Shown: one piece after another, positions 8,915 through 17,818 of the stretch
Layout of the letters: each line of letters begins with the position of its first letter
Position numbering within the stretch: position 1 is the stretch's first letter
NCBI RefSeq assembly: GCF_003584165.1
Contig: NZ_QXFJ01000019.1
Coordinates: 47,680-111,679, forward strand
DNA from: Flagellimonas aequoris
GTDB lineage: Bacteria; Bacteroidota; Bacteroidia; Flavobacteriales; Flavobacteriaceae
Direction of reading: 5' to 3'
Length of the DNA stretch: 64,000 nucleotides
Position numbers and translations under genes: made by a program
The notes under the pieces: model-generated
Databases searched by the model: none
What the model saw: only the letters and a program-made list of their open reading frames with translations
What the model was told of the DNA's origin: nothing

Positions 8915-10630
8915 ATGATGATGAAAAAAGAAATAATGAGAATAGGATTGGTATTGTCCTTCCTATTGTTCGCAATAAGTTGTTCCGATTTTGACGAAAT
9001 CAACGAAAACCCCAGTGCCTTCACATCGGATGAGGTCAGTGCCAAATATTTTGTTACTGAGACACAGATACGTCTGTATGCACCGGATAGGTACCCCTAC
9101 TGGAGGGCACAATTGATCCATTGGGATCGTTTTGCAGGTCAATTTTGTTTTGGCTTTAATGGCAGTTGGTGGGACGATAGCCTTTCATACAATTACAATT
9201 CAGGGTATACTGATGCTGCTTTTGATTATTTATCGGGATATGTGACAAGTCTCAGCGCCTTTTTGAACTTCGTGAAAGAAGGGGGCGAACTTGAAAACCA
9301 GAACTTTTACGCCATTGGATTGATCATGAAAGGGTTGTATTATCAAACCTATACCGACGTTTTTGGAATGGTACCCTATTCAGAAGCACTTAACCCGGAT
9401 ATCATAACCCCTGTTTATGATTCACAGGCCACTATTTATCAAGGTGTCATCAATGAATTGGATGAGGCCATGGAAATTATAGGGTCATCTACCGAAACTG
9501 GTGAAGGTGTAGAGCTTTTGTCCGACAATGACCTCTTCTTCGGGGGAGATCTTCAGCAGTGGAAGAAACTGGCCAATACCCTTAAGCTCAGAATGGCGTT
9601 AAGGGCCCAGGGTGCCCCAGGAGCTGATTTTGCCAATGCAGCCATTAGTGAGGCCATGTCGGCCGATCTTTTGGTAGCGGAAACAGATAACGCCCTAATG
9701 GAAAAGGATACAGAAATATCCCAGTGGTCCAATGCCGCTTATGGAGATGTATGGCATAATTTTGGTGTAGGATCGAACTGGACAGTAGGCAAAACCTTGG
9801 TTGATTACTTGCAAAGCAACAATGACCCTAGATTGCCCATGTACGCACAGCCCATCGATGGAGGTGAAGTGGTTTTCACCCAGCCCGCTGAGGGAGAGGG
9901 TGCTACTCTGTTCACAAAACATGTCGATTTTATCTTGGCTCAGCTTGACAACGCTGGGGTCAGCTATACGAGGGCAGATGGTGCCAATGGCGATGGATTA
10001 CCCACGGTTACCATAAATGTTGCTACCGATACCCCATATTATGTTGGGCAGCCTACCCGTTTAAACGGATTGATCTATACACACGTTAAGGAAGCCCTTT
10101 TCTCAAGGCCCGCGGAATTGATCATCAATGCCAAGAACCAAGGAAAGGACATTTTCCCGGAGATTGTTTTCACAGCTGCAGAAGGGAACTTCTTGCAAGC
10201 TGAGGCCATTGTAAAAGGTTTGGCGGCTGGTGACGCACAGACGTTATACCAAAACGGTATTAGGCAGGCCATGAAGATTTGGGGTGTGGATGATGCCGCC
10301 ATTGAAACGTTCTTGACCACTGAGGATATGGCCCTTTTAGATGGTTCAGCAGAGGAAAACCTGGAAAAGATAAGCATCCAAAGGTGGATTGCGGCTTATA
10401 CGGATGGTTCAGAAGCATGGGCTATCGTGAGGGATAGTGGATATCCATCAGAGTTGTCTGCCGGGGTATCCGACTATGATCTGTACAGTGCCGGTACGTT
10501 AAATGGTGCGTATCCGCAAAGAATGCGTTACGGTACCGCTGCTTATAATACCAATGGTACAAATACCGAGGCTGCAAACTCTGCACAAGGAGCTGATATG
10601 CAGGGGACTGTCCTATGGTTTGCCCAATAA
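8915..10630 (+). CDS. SusD/RagB-family nutrient-binding lipoprotein (SusD1, SusD-like_2 type)
   Basis: A 571-residue surface lipoprotein. The signal ends in the lipobox AISC (Cys about 23), followed by SDFDEINENPSAFT, the usual opening of the SusD-like_2 group. Helical TPR-like segments include YQTYTDVFGMVPYSEAL and WKKLANTLKLRMALRAQG, and the C-terminal part has the NFLQAEAIVKGL and KISIQRWIAAYTDGSEAW motifs seen in this family. It caps SusC1 and captures the glycan at the cell surface. It starts four bases after SusC1. The codon run ATGATGATG leaves the exact start uncertain by one or two residues. A T-tailed hairpin lies about 70 bp downstream. Confidence 0.95.
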   Translation: MMMKKEIMRIGLVLSFLLFAISCSDFDEINENPSAFTSDEVSAKYFVTETQIRLYAPDRYPYWRAQLIHWDRFAGQFCFGFNGSWWDDSLSYNYNSGYTDAAFDYLSGYVTSLSAFLNFVKEGGELENQNFYAIGLIMKGLYYQTYTDVFGMVPYSEALNPDIITPVYDSQATIYQGVINELDEAMEIIGSSTETGEGVELLSDNDLFFGGDLQQWKKLANTLKLRMALRAQGAPGADFANAAISEAMSADLLVAETDNALMEKDTEISQWSNAAYGDVWHNFGVGSNWTVGKTLVDYLQSNNDPRLPMYAQPIDGGEVVFTQPAEGEGATLFTKHVDFILAQLDNAGVSYTRADGANGDGLPTVTINVATDTPYYVGQPTRLNGLIYTHVKEALFSRPAELIINAKNQGKDIFPEIVFTAAEGNFLQAEAIVKGLAAGDAQTLYQNGIRQAMKIWGVDDAAIETFLTTEDMALLDGSAEENLEKISIQRWIAAYTDGSEAWAIVRDSGYPSELSAGVSDYDLYSAGTLNGAYPQRMRYGTAAYNTNGTNTEAANSAQGADMQGTVLWFAQ

Positions 10631-10697
10631 ACCAGCGGTAATATGGAACAATCATGTGATCTTTTCATATATTGAGTTAGTTTAATTAGAGTTAAGC

Positions 10698-10733
10698 AAG
10701 TAAAGGGAGATTTATTCTTCCTTTACTTTTTTT
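10698..10733 (+). terminator. Rho-independent terminator after SusD1
   Basis: A nine-base stem (AAGTAAAGG / CCTTTACTT, arms 10698-10706 and 10720-10728) is followed by a run of T residues. It lies between SusD1 and the GH29 gene, so the fucosidase gene at 10769 probably depends on read-through or its own promoter. Confidence 0.7.
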
Positions 10734-10768
10734 ATATTGTTTCCATACTAAAACAAATCCCAAAGGAT

Positions 10769-12223
10769 ATGCACCGATATTTCCAATTGTTTTTTGCCTT
10801 TTTGATTTTGGCTGGAACAGCTTGTAAGGATAAGGGCAAAGTACCCCCTCCTCAGCCATTGGGTCCGTTACCTACCAGTGATCAATTGGCATGGCATCAG
10901 ATGGAACTCAATGCGTTTGTACATTTTTCCATAAACACCTTCACGGACAGGGAATGGGGTTATGGGGATGAATCCCCGGACCTTTTTGATCCATCTGGAT
11001 TTAATGCAGACCAATGGATGGCCACTTTAAAGGAAGCGGGTTTTAAGGGCATCATATTAACGGCCAAACATCATGATGGTTTTGCACTTTGGCCAACCGC
11101 TTATACCGATCATTCAGTTGCCAACAGTCCATTTAACAAAGGAAATGGTGATGTGGTCAAGGAAGTTTCCGAAGCTGCCGCAAGATATGGGCTTAAGTTT
11201 GGGGTCTATCTCTCCCCATGGGACCGTAATGGATCAGATTATGGGCAAGCTTCCTATGTACAGTATTATCGGAACCAGTTAAAAGAGTTGTTTACGGGCT
11301 ATGGACCCATTTTTGAAATGTGGTTTGATGGGGCCAATGGGGGAGACGGTTTTTACGGTGGCGCGCGTGAAAAACGAGCCATTGACGGAGAACACTATTA
11401 CGATTGGCCAAACACATTGAAAATAGTGGATTCCATGCAACCCAATGTTCTTTTCTTTAGTGATGCCGGGCCCGATATCAGATGGGTTGGCAATGAACGG
11501 GGCATTGCAGGAGAAACCAATTGGAACACCATTACGCCCGACACGCTCTATGCAGGTAAAGCTGGAATAGAAGACCTTTTGCAGCAGGGTACAAAGGGTG
11601 GAAGCCACTGGATTCCGGCCGAAGTGGATGTTTCCATTAGACCGGGCTGGTTTTATCATCAGGCACAGGATTCTTTGGTGAGAAGTGCTGAAAACCTTTT
11701 TCAACTCTATTTGACGTCGGTAGGTAGAGGTTCCAATCTCTTGTTGAACGTTCCACCGGACAGGAGAGGGTTGTTCCATGAAAAGGATGTTGCTTCCCTT
11801 CAAGGATTCAAAAGGATTTTGGACAGTGTTTTCAATAAAAATATTGCAACCGACTCCCGTGTTACGGCTAGTTCATTTCGCGGTAATGATGAAACATATG
11901 CACCGACCCGAATGATTGATAACGACGAAGACACCTACTGGTCCACCGATAATGGGGTTACCCAAGCTTCCTTTGAACTTGATTTTGGGTCTCCAAAAGT
12001 GTTGAACTATCTTCTACTTCAAGAGTATATCCAATTGGGGCAGAGGGTAGCAGCTTTTGATGTATTTGCATGGGAGCAAGGTTCATGGAATAAGATTGCA
12101 AGTGAAACCACCATCGGATATAAAAGAATCTTACCCATGGGGAAAAAGTGGACATCAAGGTTAAAAGTGGTCATTACAGAGTCCCTTGGCTGCCCTGTCC
12201 TTTCCAATGTTGAAGTTTATTGA
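10769..12223 (+). CDS. GH29 alpha-L-fucosidase lipoprotein with C-terminal discoidin-like domain
   Basis: A 484-residue lipoprotein (lipobox AGTAC, Cys about 19). Residues about 35-345 form the GH29 catalytic barrel: WHQMELNAFVHFSINTFTD, ILTAKHHDGFALW, and GPIFEMWFDGANGG with the likely nucleophile D187. LYLTSVGRGSNLLLNVPPD marks the end of the barrel. Residues about 365-484 look like an F5/8 type C (discoidin) sugar-binding module (VTASSFRGNDETYAPTRMID, then the YWSTDNG motif). GH29 enzymes release alpha-L-fucose from oligosaccharides. It sits between SusD1 and the rhamnosidase gene, consistent with a locus for fucose- and rhamnose-containing glycans. The linkage preference cannot be read from sequence. 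Confidence 0.93.
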   Translation: MHRYFQLFFAFLILAGTACKDKGKVPPPQPLGPLPTSDQLAWHQMELNAFVHFSINTFTDREWGYGDESPDLFDPSGFNADQWMATLKEAGFKGIILTAKHHDGFALWPTAYTDHSVANSPFNKGNGDVVKEVSEAAARYGLKFGVYLSPWDRNGSDYGQASYVQYYRNQLKELFTGYGPIFEMWFDGANGGDGFYGGAREKRAIDGEHYYDWPNTLKIVDSMQPNVLFFSDAGPDIRWVGNERGIAGETNWNTITPDTLYAGKAGIEDLLQQGTKGGSHWIPAEVDVSIRPGWFYHQAQDSLVRSAENLFQLYLTSVGRGSNLLLNVPPDRRGLFHEKDVASLQGFKRILDSVFNKNIATDSRVTASSFRGNDETYAPTRMIDNDEDTYWSTDNGVTQASFELDFGSPKVLNYLLLQEYIQLGQRVAAFDVFAWEQGSWNKIASETTIGYKRILPMGKKWTSRLKVVITESLGCPVLSNVEVY

Positions 12224-12394
12224 CCTAAAATTAGGTATCAAAACCTTATCCCAGTACCCTTTTCTGTGAAGGTAGTCCCCAAATCGGTTGAAAGTTTGGT
12301 TCAATGCTTTTATGGATTCTTGGAAAAAGAGCGCATCTTGCAACCTTGCCAGTCGGTTCTGGGAACCATACCTTTACGGTAAAATAAGACTCTT

Positions 12395-15070
12395 ATGTTC
12401 AGATTGATATACCTATGCATTTTAGGGGCTATCTTTTTAAACTCATGTTCCCCAGATAGGGACTCAATTACTACAACAGATTTGAGGGTTGAGCATGTGG
12501 ACGCTCCCTTGGGATTGGATACTCCAGAGCCCAGGTTTTCGTGGAGGGTTGATTCAAGAAAATCTGTTCGGGAACAAAGAGGATACCACATTTCTGTGGA
12601 TACCGATTCAATGGCGGTTGCCAAAGGAAAGGGGATCTATTGGAATGAGCAAAGGGAATCGGACACTACATTGCTGGTATATGATGGTAAACCACTACAA
12701 CCTTTTACTAAATATTATTGGGGGGTTCAGGTTTCATCCGATGACGATAGCGTGAGTGGTGTGAGTGTCTCATCCTTTGAGACCGGGACGATGGATGTTA
12801 CCAATTGGGAAGGAAGTTGGATTACCGATGTGGAAGATGTGGACCTAAAACCTGCCCCTTATTTCCGAAGGGAATTTATTCCCAAAAAAAGGGTGGTAAA
12901 GGCAAGGGCTTATGTTACAGCGGCTGGATTGTATGAGCTATATATGAACGGACAAAAGGTAGGCAACCACTGGTTGGAACCCATTTACACCAGATTTGAC
13001 AGGCGAAATCTTTATGTGACCCATGATGTAACTGCCTTTTTTAAAGAGGATAAGGTTGCTATTGGAGTGCTTTTGGGAAATGGTTGGTATAACCACCAGT
13101 CTACCGCAGTATGGAACTTTCATCAAGCAGGATGGCGTAACCGCCCACGTTTTTTGATGAACATTCGGATATGGTATGCAGATGGTACCAACGAGGTATT
13201 CGGGACCGATGGATCATGGAAGACCAAATTGTCCCCAGTGGTGTTCAACAGCATCTACACCGCTGAGCACTATGATGCCCGTCTTGAAATTGAAGGATGG
13301 AACCAAAGCGGTTATGATGCTGCTGGTTGGAATTCGGCCCTGGAAGTAAAAGCACCTTCGGGAAAGATTACGGCAGAGGTAATGCCCCCCATCACCGGAG
13401 AGAAAATGGAATTTGTAAAAATGGAAAAGCGAAGCAATCGGCACTATATTTTTGATCTGGGCAGAAATATTGCCGGGGTTACGGAACTCAGGATAAAAGG
13501 CGAAAAAGGAACCCGGATCAAGGTCACTCACGCAGAACAATTGGATAGTTTGGGAAATCTGGACCTATCCAACATCATTGTTCATTATAGGCCGAAGGAC
13601 ACACTGGATCCATTTCAAACGGATATTTATACTCTTAAAGGCGGTGAAGAGGAAATTTTCAGACCGCGGTTTAATTACAAAGGATTTCAATATGTGGCTG
13701 TGAAAAGTGATAGGCCCATCAACATGGAATTGGAGAATATTGCAGCTTATTTTATGCACAGTGATGTTGAACCCATTGGGAAGATCCATACCTCCAACGA
13801 GACCATCAACAAAATTTGGGAGGCCACTAATGCCAGTTACCTATCCAATCTTTTTGGGTATCCCACGGATTGTCCGCAGAGGGAAAAGAACGGCTGGACG
13901 GGTGATGCGCATATCAATATCGAAACAGGACTGTATAACTATGATGCCATTTCAGTGTACGAAAAATGGATGGATGATCATAGAGATGAGCAGCAGGCCA
14001 ATGGGGTGCTCCCCTCCATAATCCCCACTTGGGGTGGATGGGGGTATGATTGGGGCAATGGCCCTGATTGGACCAGTACCATTGCCATTATTCCTTGGGA
14101 GCTGTACCAATTTTATGGAGATGACCACGCCTTGGAAAAAATGTACGACCCACTCAAGAAATATGTGGACCACATCACATCCATCAGCTATGATGGAGGT
14201 CTTACCGATTGGGGACTAGGGGATTGGGTCCCTGTAAAATCGGTTACCCCCAAGGAATTCACTTCGTCCATCTATTATTATGTGGATGCGACCATCTTGG
14301 CTAAAGCTGCCCAACATTTTGGAAAAGAAAAGGATCATGAAACTTATACCCAGTTGGCCAAAAACATAAAAAATGCCATCAATACAAAGTATTTGAACAC
14401 AGAAACTGGTTTATATGGTGATGGTTTTCAAACAGAATTGAGCGCTCCCCTGTATTGGGGCATCGTACCCGATTCGCTCATACAAAAGGTAGCGGACAAT
14501 TTGGCCAAAGAAGTCCAAAAGACAAACCATATCGATGTTGGCCTCCTCGGCACCAAAACCATTCTGGGAGCACTTAGCCAAAACGGCTACGCAGATTTGG
14601 CCTTTTTGGTAGCATCCCAAGAAACCTATCCTTCATGGGGATGGTGGATTCAGAATGGGGCCACTACCTTGTATGAAAACTGGGACATAGACGCTTCTTC
14701 GGATTTGTCACGGAACCATATTATGTTTGGTGCCATTAGTGCGTGGTTCTATAAAGGTATCGGGGGCATTTTACCAGACGAGAGTTCTCCAGGGTTCAAA
14801 AAAATTATACTCAAACCTAATTTCGTGAATGGACTGACCCATTTTGAAGCTGAATTTAGGAGCAGGTACGGTTTGATTGTTTCGAAATGGGAAAAAGTGG
14901 GTAACCTTGTGACCTATCATTGCGAAGTTCCTTCCAATAGTAGTGCCAAGCTGTATCTTCAAGGGGATAAAATACAATTGAACAGCAAAGAGATTTCAAC
15001 TATGGAAGTCAAAACGAATGGAATAGACCTTACAGCCGGTTCCTATACCTTTTCCATTGAAAAATATTGA
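12395..15070 (+). CDS. GH78 alpha-L-rhamnosidase lipoprotein
   Basis: An 891-residue secreted lipoprotein (lipobox FLNSC, Cys 18). The domain order is the normal GH78 one: N-terminal fibronectin-like domain (about 28-130), Bac_rhamnosid_N jelly roll (about 165-330), a central beta domain (about 340-450), the (alpha/alpha)6 catalytic barrel (about 460-790) and a C-terminal beta domain. The catalytic cluster DCPQREKNGWTGDAH contains D492, E497 and D504, matching the acid residues of characterised rhamnosidases, and the second conserved acid lies in GATTLYENWD near residue 760. It hydrolyses terminal alpha-L-rhamnose. It lies 171 bp after the fucosidase and ends PUL 1. The length is normal for the family and no key residue is missing. 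Confidence 0.95.
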   Translation: MFRLIYLCILGAIFLNSCSPDRDSITTTDLRVEHVDAPLGLDTPEPRFSWRVDSRKSVREQRGYHISVDTDSMAVAKGKGIYWNEQRESDTTLLVYDGKPLQPFTKYYWGVQVSSDDDSVSGVSVSSFETGTMDVTNWEGSWITDVEDVDLKPAPYFRREFIPKKRVVKARAYVTAAGLYELYMNGQKVGNHWLEPIYTRFDRRNLYVTHDVTAFFKEDKVAIGVLLGNGWYNHQSTAVWNFHQAGWRNRPRFLMNIRIWYADGTNEVFGTDGSWKTKLSPVVFNSIYTAEHYDARLEIEGWNQSGYDAAGWNSALEVKAPSGKITAEVMPPITGEKMEFVKMEKRSNRHYIFDLGRNIAGVTELRIKGEKGTRIKVTHAEQLDSLGNLDLSNIIVHYRPKDTLDPFQTDIYTLKGGEEEIFRPRFNYKGFQYVAVKSDRPINMELENIAAYFMHSDVEPIGKIHTSNETINKIWEATNASYLSNLFGYPTDCPQREKNGWTGDAHINIETGLYNYDAISVYEKWMDDHRDEQQANGVLPSIIPTWGGWGYDWGNGPDWTSTIAIIPWELYQFYGDDHALEKMYDPLKKYVDHITSISYDGGLTDWGLGDWVPVKSVTPKEFTSSIYYYVDATILAKAAQHFGKEKDHETYTQLAKNIKNAINTKYLNTETGLYGDGFQTELSAPLYWGIVPDSLIQKVADNLAKEVQKTNHIDVGLLGTKTILGALSQNGYADLAFLVASQETYPSWGWWIQNGATTLYENWDIDASSDLSRNHIMFGAISAWFYKGIGGILPDESSPGFKKIILKPNFVNGLTHFEAEFRSRYGLIVSKWEKVGNLVTYHCEVPSNSSAKLYLQGDKIQLNSKEISTMEVKTNGIDLTAGSYTFSIEKY

Positions 15071-15164
15071 TCAAAGTACTTTGTATGTGTCTTGTTATAA
15101 GAATTTTTCTTGTATACATGTAAAGATAAGTGTTCAATTGATGCTGTTGACTCCTTAAATAAAA

Positions 15165-15185
15165 CACCCCCTAGGAAAGGGGGCG
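15165..15185 (-). terminator. Terminator between convergent GH78 and amidohydrolase genes
   Basis: A GC-rich stem (CCCCC 15167-15171 with GGGGG 15179-15183, extendable to 15165/15185) sits between two convergent genes. On the minus strand it is followed by TTTTATTT, so it best serves the minus-strand amidohydrolase; the plus-strand side has only a short CTTTA, giving weak bidirectional potential. Confidence 0.65.
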
Positions 15186-15286
15186 CTTTACTGTCACAGA
15201 TTAAGCTGGTCCATAACATTGCTTAGAAATAGTTTCTTGGAATTATAGGGATGCTTTGCATGTAGCAACCCTAAAATGAGATTGAC

Positions 15287-16870
15287 TTATTGTCCGGCTC
15301 TTTCTTGTTTTTGCTTGTTTACCATGGCTTCAACATCGCTCAATAGTTTTTTGGCATCATAAATAATACCATCTTTTATGGTGTACTCAATACCGCCAAC
15401 CCTTTCTACTTTAGCCGTTTCGTCATTCAGTCTAACAGCTCCGGTTCCATAAAGTACCTTCAGGTTCTGTAACGGGTTTTCGTCAACAATGATCATGTCG
15501 GCCAAAAGACCGGGTCTTATCACTCCATATTCGATAGGTTTCTTTAAAGGTTTGAAAATTTCCTCGGCACTGTGCATGGTGGCTGCCCTGATGACCTCAA
15601 GTGGGTGAAAACCGGCTTCCTGGAACATTTCAAGTTCCAAAATGGTTCCGAAACCATATAATTGGTAGATGAAGCCAGAATCGGACCCTAGGGTGACTTT
15701 TCCTCCCATGTTCTTGTATTCGTTCAGGAACTGCATCCAAACCTGATAATATTTTTTCCACGCCACTTCATCCTCCGTGGTCCAATCGAACCAATACGCA
15801 CCATGGCTTGTTCGGCTTGGGGAAAAGAAGTCCATCAATGATGGCAGCGTATATTTTTCATGCCAATCTGCGTTCCTTGCCCGCATTACATCCCTACCTG
15901 CAGAATAAATGGTCATGGTCGGGTTGATATAGAAATCCAACTTCAAAAACTCCTCAAGCAAGGCATTCCATTTTTCACCACCAGGTTTTACCAAGTTCCA
16001 CTGACGGGCCACTTGACCAAAACGATGTTGCTCATCCCCATAGTTGATGTCCACGGGCCAAGGTTGCACATCATTGTTTTCATACATGGACTCAAATAGG
16101 CCATAAAAATGGGTCATACTGGTCAGTCCCAATCTGGCGGCATCTACGGCATTCATTTGTGCAACCCCGCTTTGTGCAAGGTGGGCCGTACTTCCCATGC
16201 CAAGGGCATTTGCCTCATCCAATACGGCTTTCATGATTTCAGGACGATGTGATCCCAATTTTAGGCCATCCACTCCTTTTTTATGGGCATATCGAACCCA
16301 TTCCTTGGCTTCCTCTGGGGTTAAAATCTTCCTGCCCTTCCATTCTTTTCCAGTTCCAATTCTGTGGAAGGAAATCATTCTTGGTGCCACAATTTCATTT
16401 TTGGCACTCCTTTCTTTTTCATTCAACGACCACTCTAGGTCACCAAAAGGTACACCTCTAATGGTAGTGATACCATTGGCCATCCAAAGCTTATAGACAT
16501 ATTCTGCCTCTGGGGCCTTTGGTGCCCCCCCGGTATGCACGTGAAGATCGATCAGTCCGGGCATTACATATTTTCCCGTTGCATCGATCTCTTTGGTCTT
16601 TCCTTTTCCCAAAGTTGGGCGTTTTGATTCATCAATGGCCACCTTGGGTACGCCTACCCTTGCAATATCAACGATTGTGTTGTTTTCCACTACGATATCC
16701 ACAGGACCCGAAGCAGGCCCCCCTGTTCCATCTATCAATATTGCCCCACGAATAATAAGCCTGTCGAACGGCCCTTCACCTTCGCCTGGTTTTCTGTCTG
16801 GCGCACCAATGGTTTGGGCACTTAACAGCATGGGAAGTACAAAAAATACGGTCAGTAAAAAATGTTTCAT
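15287..16870 (-). CDS. Secreted amidohydrolase (imidazolonepropionase/Xaa-Pro dipeptidase-like)
   Basis: A 527-residue protein with a signal peptide (about 1-19, ending LSAQ). It belongs to the metal-dependent amidohydrolase superfamily: HxH at H110/H112 (IDLHVHTGG), a candidate bridging lysine in VDGLKLGSH, metal-binding histidines in STAHLAQ and SMTHFYG, and the conserved Asp in TLGSDSGF. The C-terminal composite beta domain ends with GIEYTIKDGIIYDAK. Relatives hydrolyse C-N bonds, including Xaa-Pro and other dipeptides, but many are uncharacterised. It is a clear paralogue of the amidohydrolase at 27404 (shared GPVDIVVENN and IKDGIIYDAKKLL). Its position between the GH78 gene and the ECF sigma gene suggests it belongs to the peptide locus, in opposite orientation. 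Confidence 0.88.
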   Translation of the reverse strand: MKHFLLTVFFVLPMLLSAQTIGAPDRKPGEGEGPFDRLIIRGAILIDGTGGPASGPVDIVVENNTIVDIARVGVPKVAIDESKRPTLGKGKTKEIDATGKYVMPGLIDLHVHTGGAPKAPEAEYVYKLWMANGITTIRGVPFGDLEWSLNEKERSAKNEIVAPRMISFHRIGTGKEWKGRKILTPEEAKEWVRYAHKKGVDGLKLGSHRPEIMKAVLDEANALGMGSTAHLAQSGVAQMNAVDAARLGLTSMTHFYGLFESMYENNDVQPWPVDINYGDEQHRFGQVARQWNLVKPGGEKWNALLEEFLKLDFYINPTMTIYSAGRDVMRARNADWHEKYTLPSLMDFFSPSRTSHGAYWFDWTTEDEVAWKKYYQVWMQFLNEYKNMGGKVTLGSDSGFIYQLYGFGTILELEMFQEAGFHPLEVIRAATMHSAEEIFKPLKKPIEYGVIRPGLLADMIIVDENPLQNLKVLYGTGAVRLNDETAKVERVGGIEYTIKDGIIYDAKKLLSDVEAMVNKQKQERAGQ

Positions 16871-17163
16871 AAAGTTTAGGTTTAAAATGTTGGTTATTTA
16901 AAAAAATTGGTCCTACGTTATTTGTAATGTTGATTGGTTCCTTCAATGGCTGCTGTTTTTATCCTCTTGAGGTACCATAAATTGAGAAGGGATTTGGATG
17001 ATCCCTTAGTATAGTGTTGGAAAAAAGTACAATAGGGGTGACAAAAGATTATTTTTTATTGTATAGCATAGGTTCTCCAATTGATAAGATAATAGGAGCC
17101 TCGGGTAATATTCAGCTTCTAGCTGAAGAAGTAAATGTATGTTTGGTCAATGAGGATGGTAGG

Positions 17164-17652
17164 TCAAATAAAATCCTCCTTTTTGTGAGACCTTAGGAAG
17201 GCATATGCCCGTTTCATTTGGGTTTTAACGGTATTCTTGGAGACGCCTTTGGATTCGGCAATTTCGGAATAGCTTTTTCCGTCCACCACAAAAGATATGA
17301 AGATTTCCTTTCGCTTATCGGGCATCTGATTCAAAAGGTCATATAACTTATTGTTCTTGGATGATTTTTCTGAAGCGGGTTGTGTACTGAAGTTGTCCGA
17401 ATCCAAATCGTTACGGACCCTTTTTTCCTTTTTTTCTTTTTCAAGATAGAGCAGGCTCAAATTTTTCACCGACTTCCTTGCATAGGATGCAAAAGATGTT
17501 GTAATGGATATGGATTCCCTCTTGTTCCAGAACGAAACAAAAAAATCCTGGACAATATCCTTAGCAACATCCCTATCCTTTACGATAGCGAAAGAGACAA
17601 GACATAAGAAAGTATAGTTATCCTTAAATAACTTCTCCACCCTACTTGTCAT
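17164..17652 (-). CDS. ECF RNA polymerase sigma factor (RpoE-like, Bacteroidota FecI-like group)
   Basis: A 162-residue sigma-70-family protein. Region 2 covers about residues 5-75 (the segment VAKDIVQDFFVSFWNKR is typical of sigma-2.2), a short lysine-rich linker follows, and region 4 lies at about 105-155 with the helix-turn-helix KSYSEIAESKGVSKNTVKTQMKRA (written in two overlapping parts in the protein). Such factors direct transcription of adjacent SusCD operons after release from a FecR anti-sigma. Here the FecR gene at 17819 is divergently transcribed, with 166 bp between the start codons, instead of the usual co-directional sigma-FecR order. Confidence 0.93.
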   Translation of the reverse strand: MTSRVEKLFKDNYTFLCLVSFAIVKDRDVAKDIVQDFFVSFWNKRESISITTSFASYARKSVKNLSLLYLEKEKKEKRVRNDLDSDNFSTQPASEKSSKNNKLYDLLNQMPDKRKEIFISFVVDGKSYSEIAESKGVSKNTVKTQMKRAYAFLRSHKKEDFI

Positions 17653-17818
17653 AATTTTCCTGGTTTGGGGGTTATTAGGAAACTTAAAGTTAATGAAATA
17701 ATAAAATAATTTTTACCAAATTACATTTTATGCCTTAAAAATTAGGGATTTAAAAAAAAATAAAAAATTGTCACCCTGAATGAAAAAAAAAACAACTATA
17801 GATTAGAAAACCATTTTC

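Noticed and set aside
17014..17196. A 60-codon open frame on the plus strand between the amidohydrolase and ECF sigma genes
   Set aside because: It overlaps the 3' end of the sigma gene on the other strand, shows no recognisable motif and lies in AT-rich DNA, so it is most likely chance.
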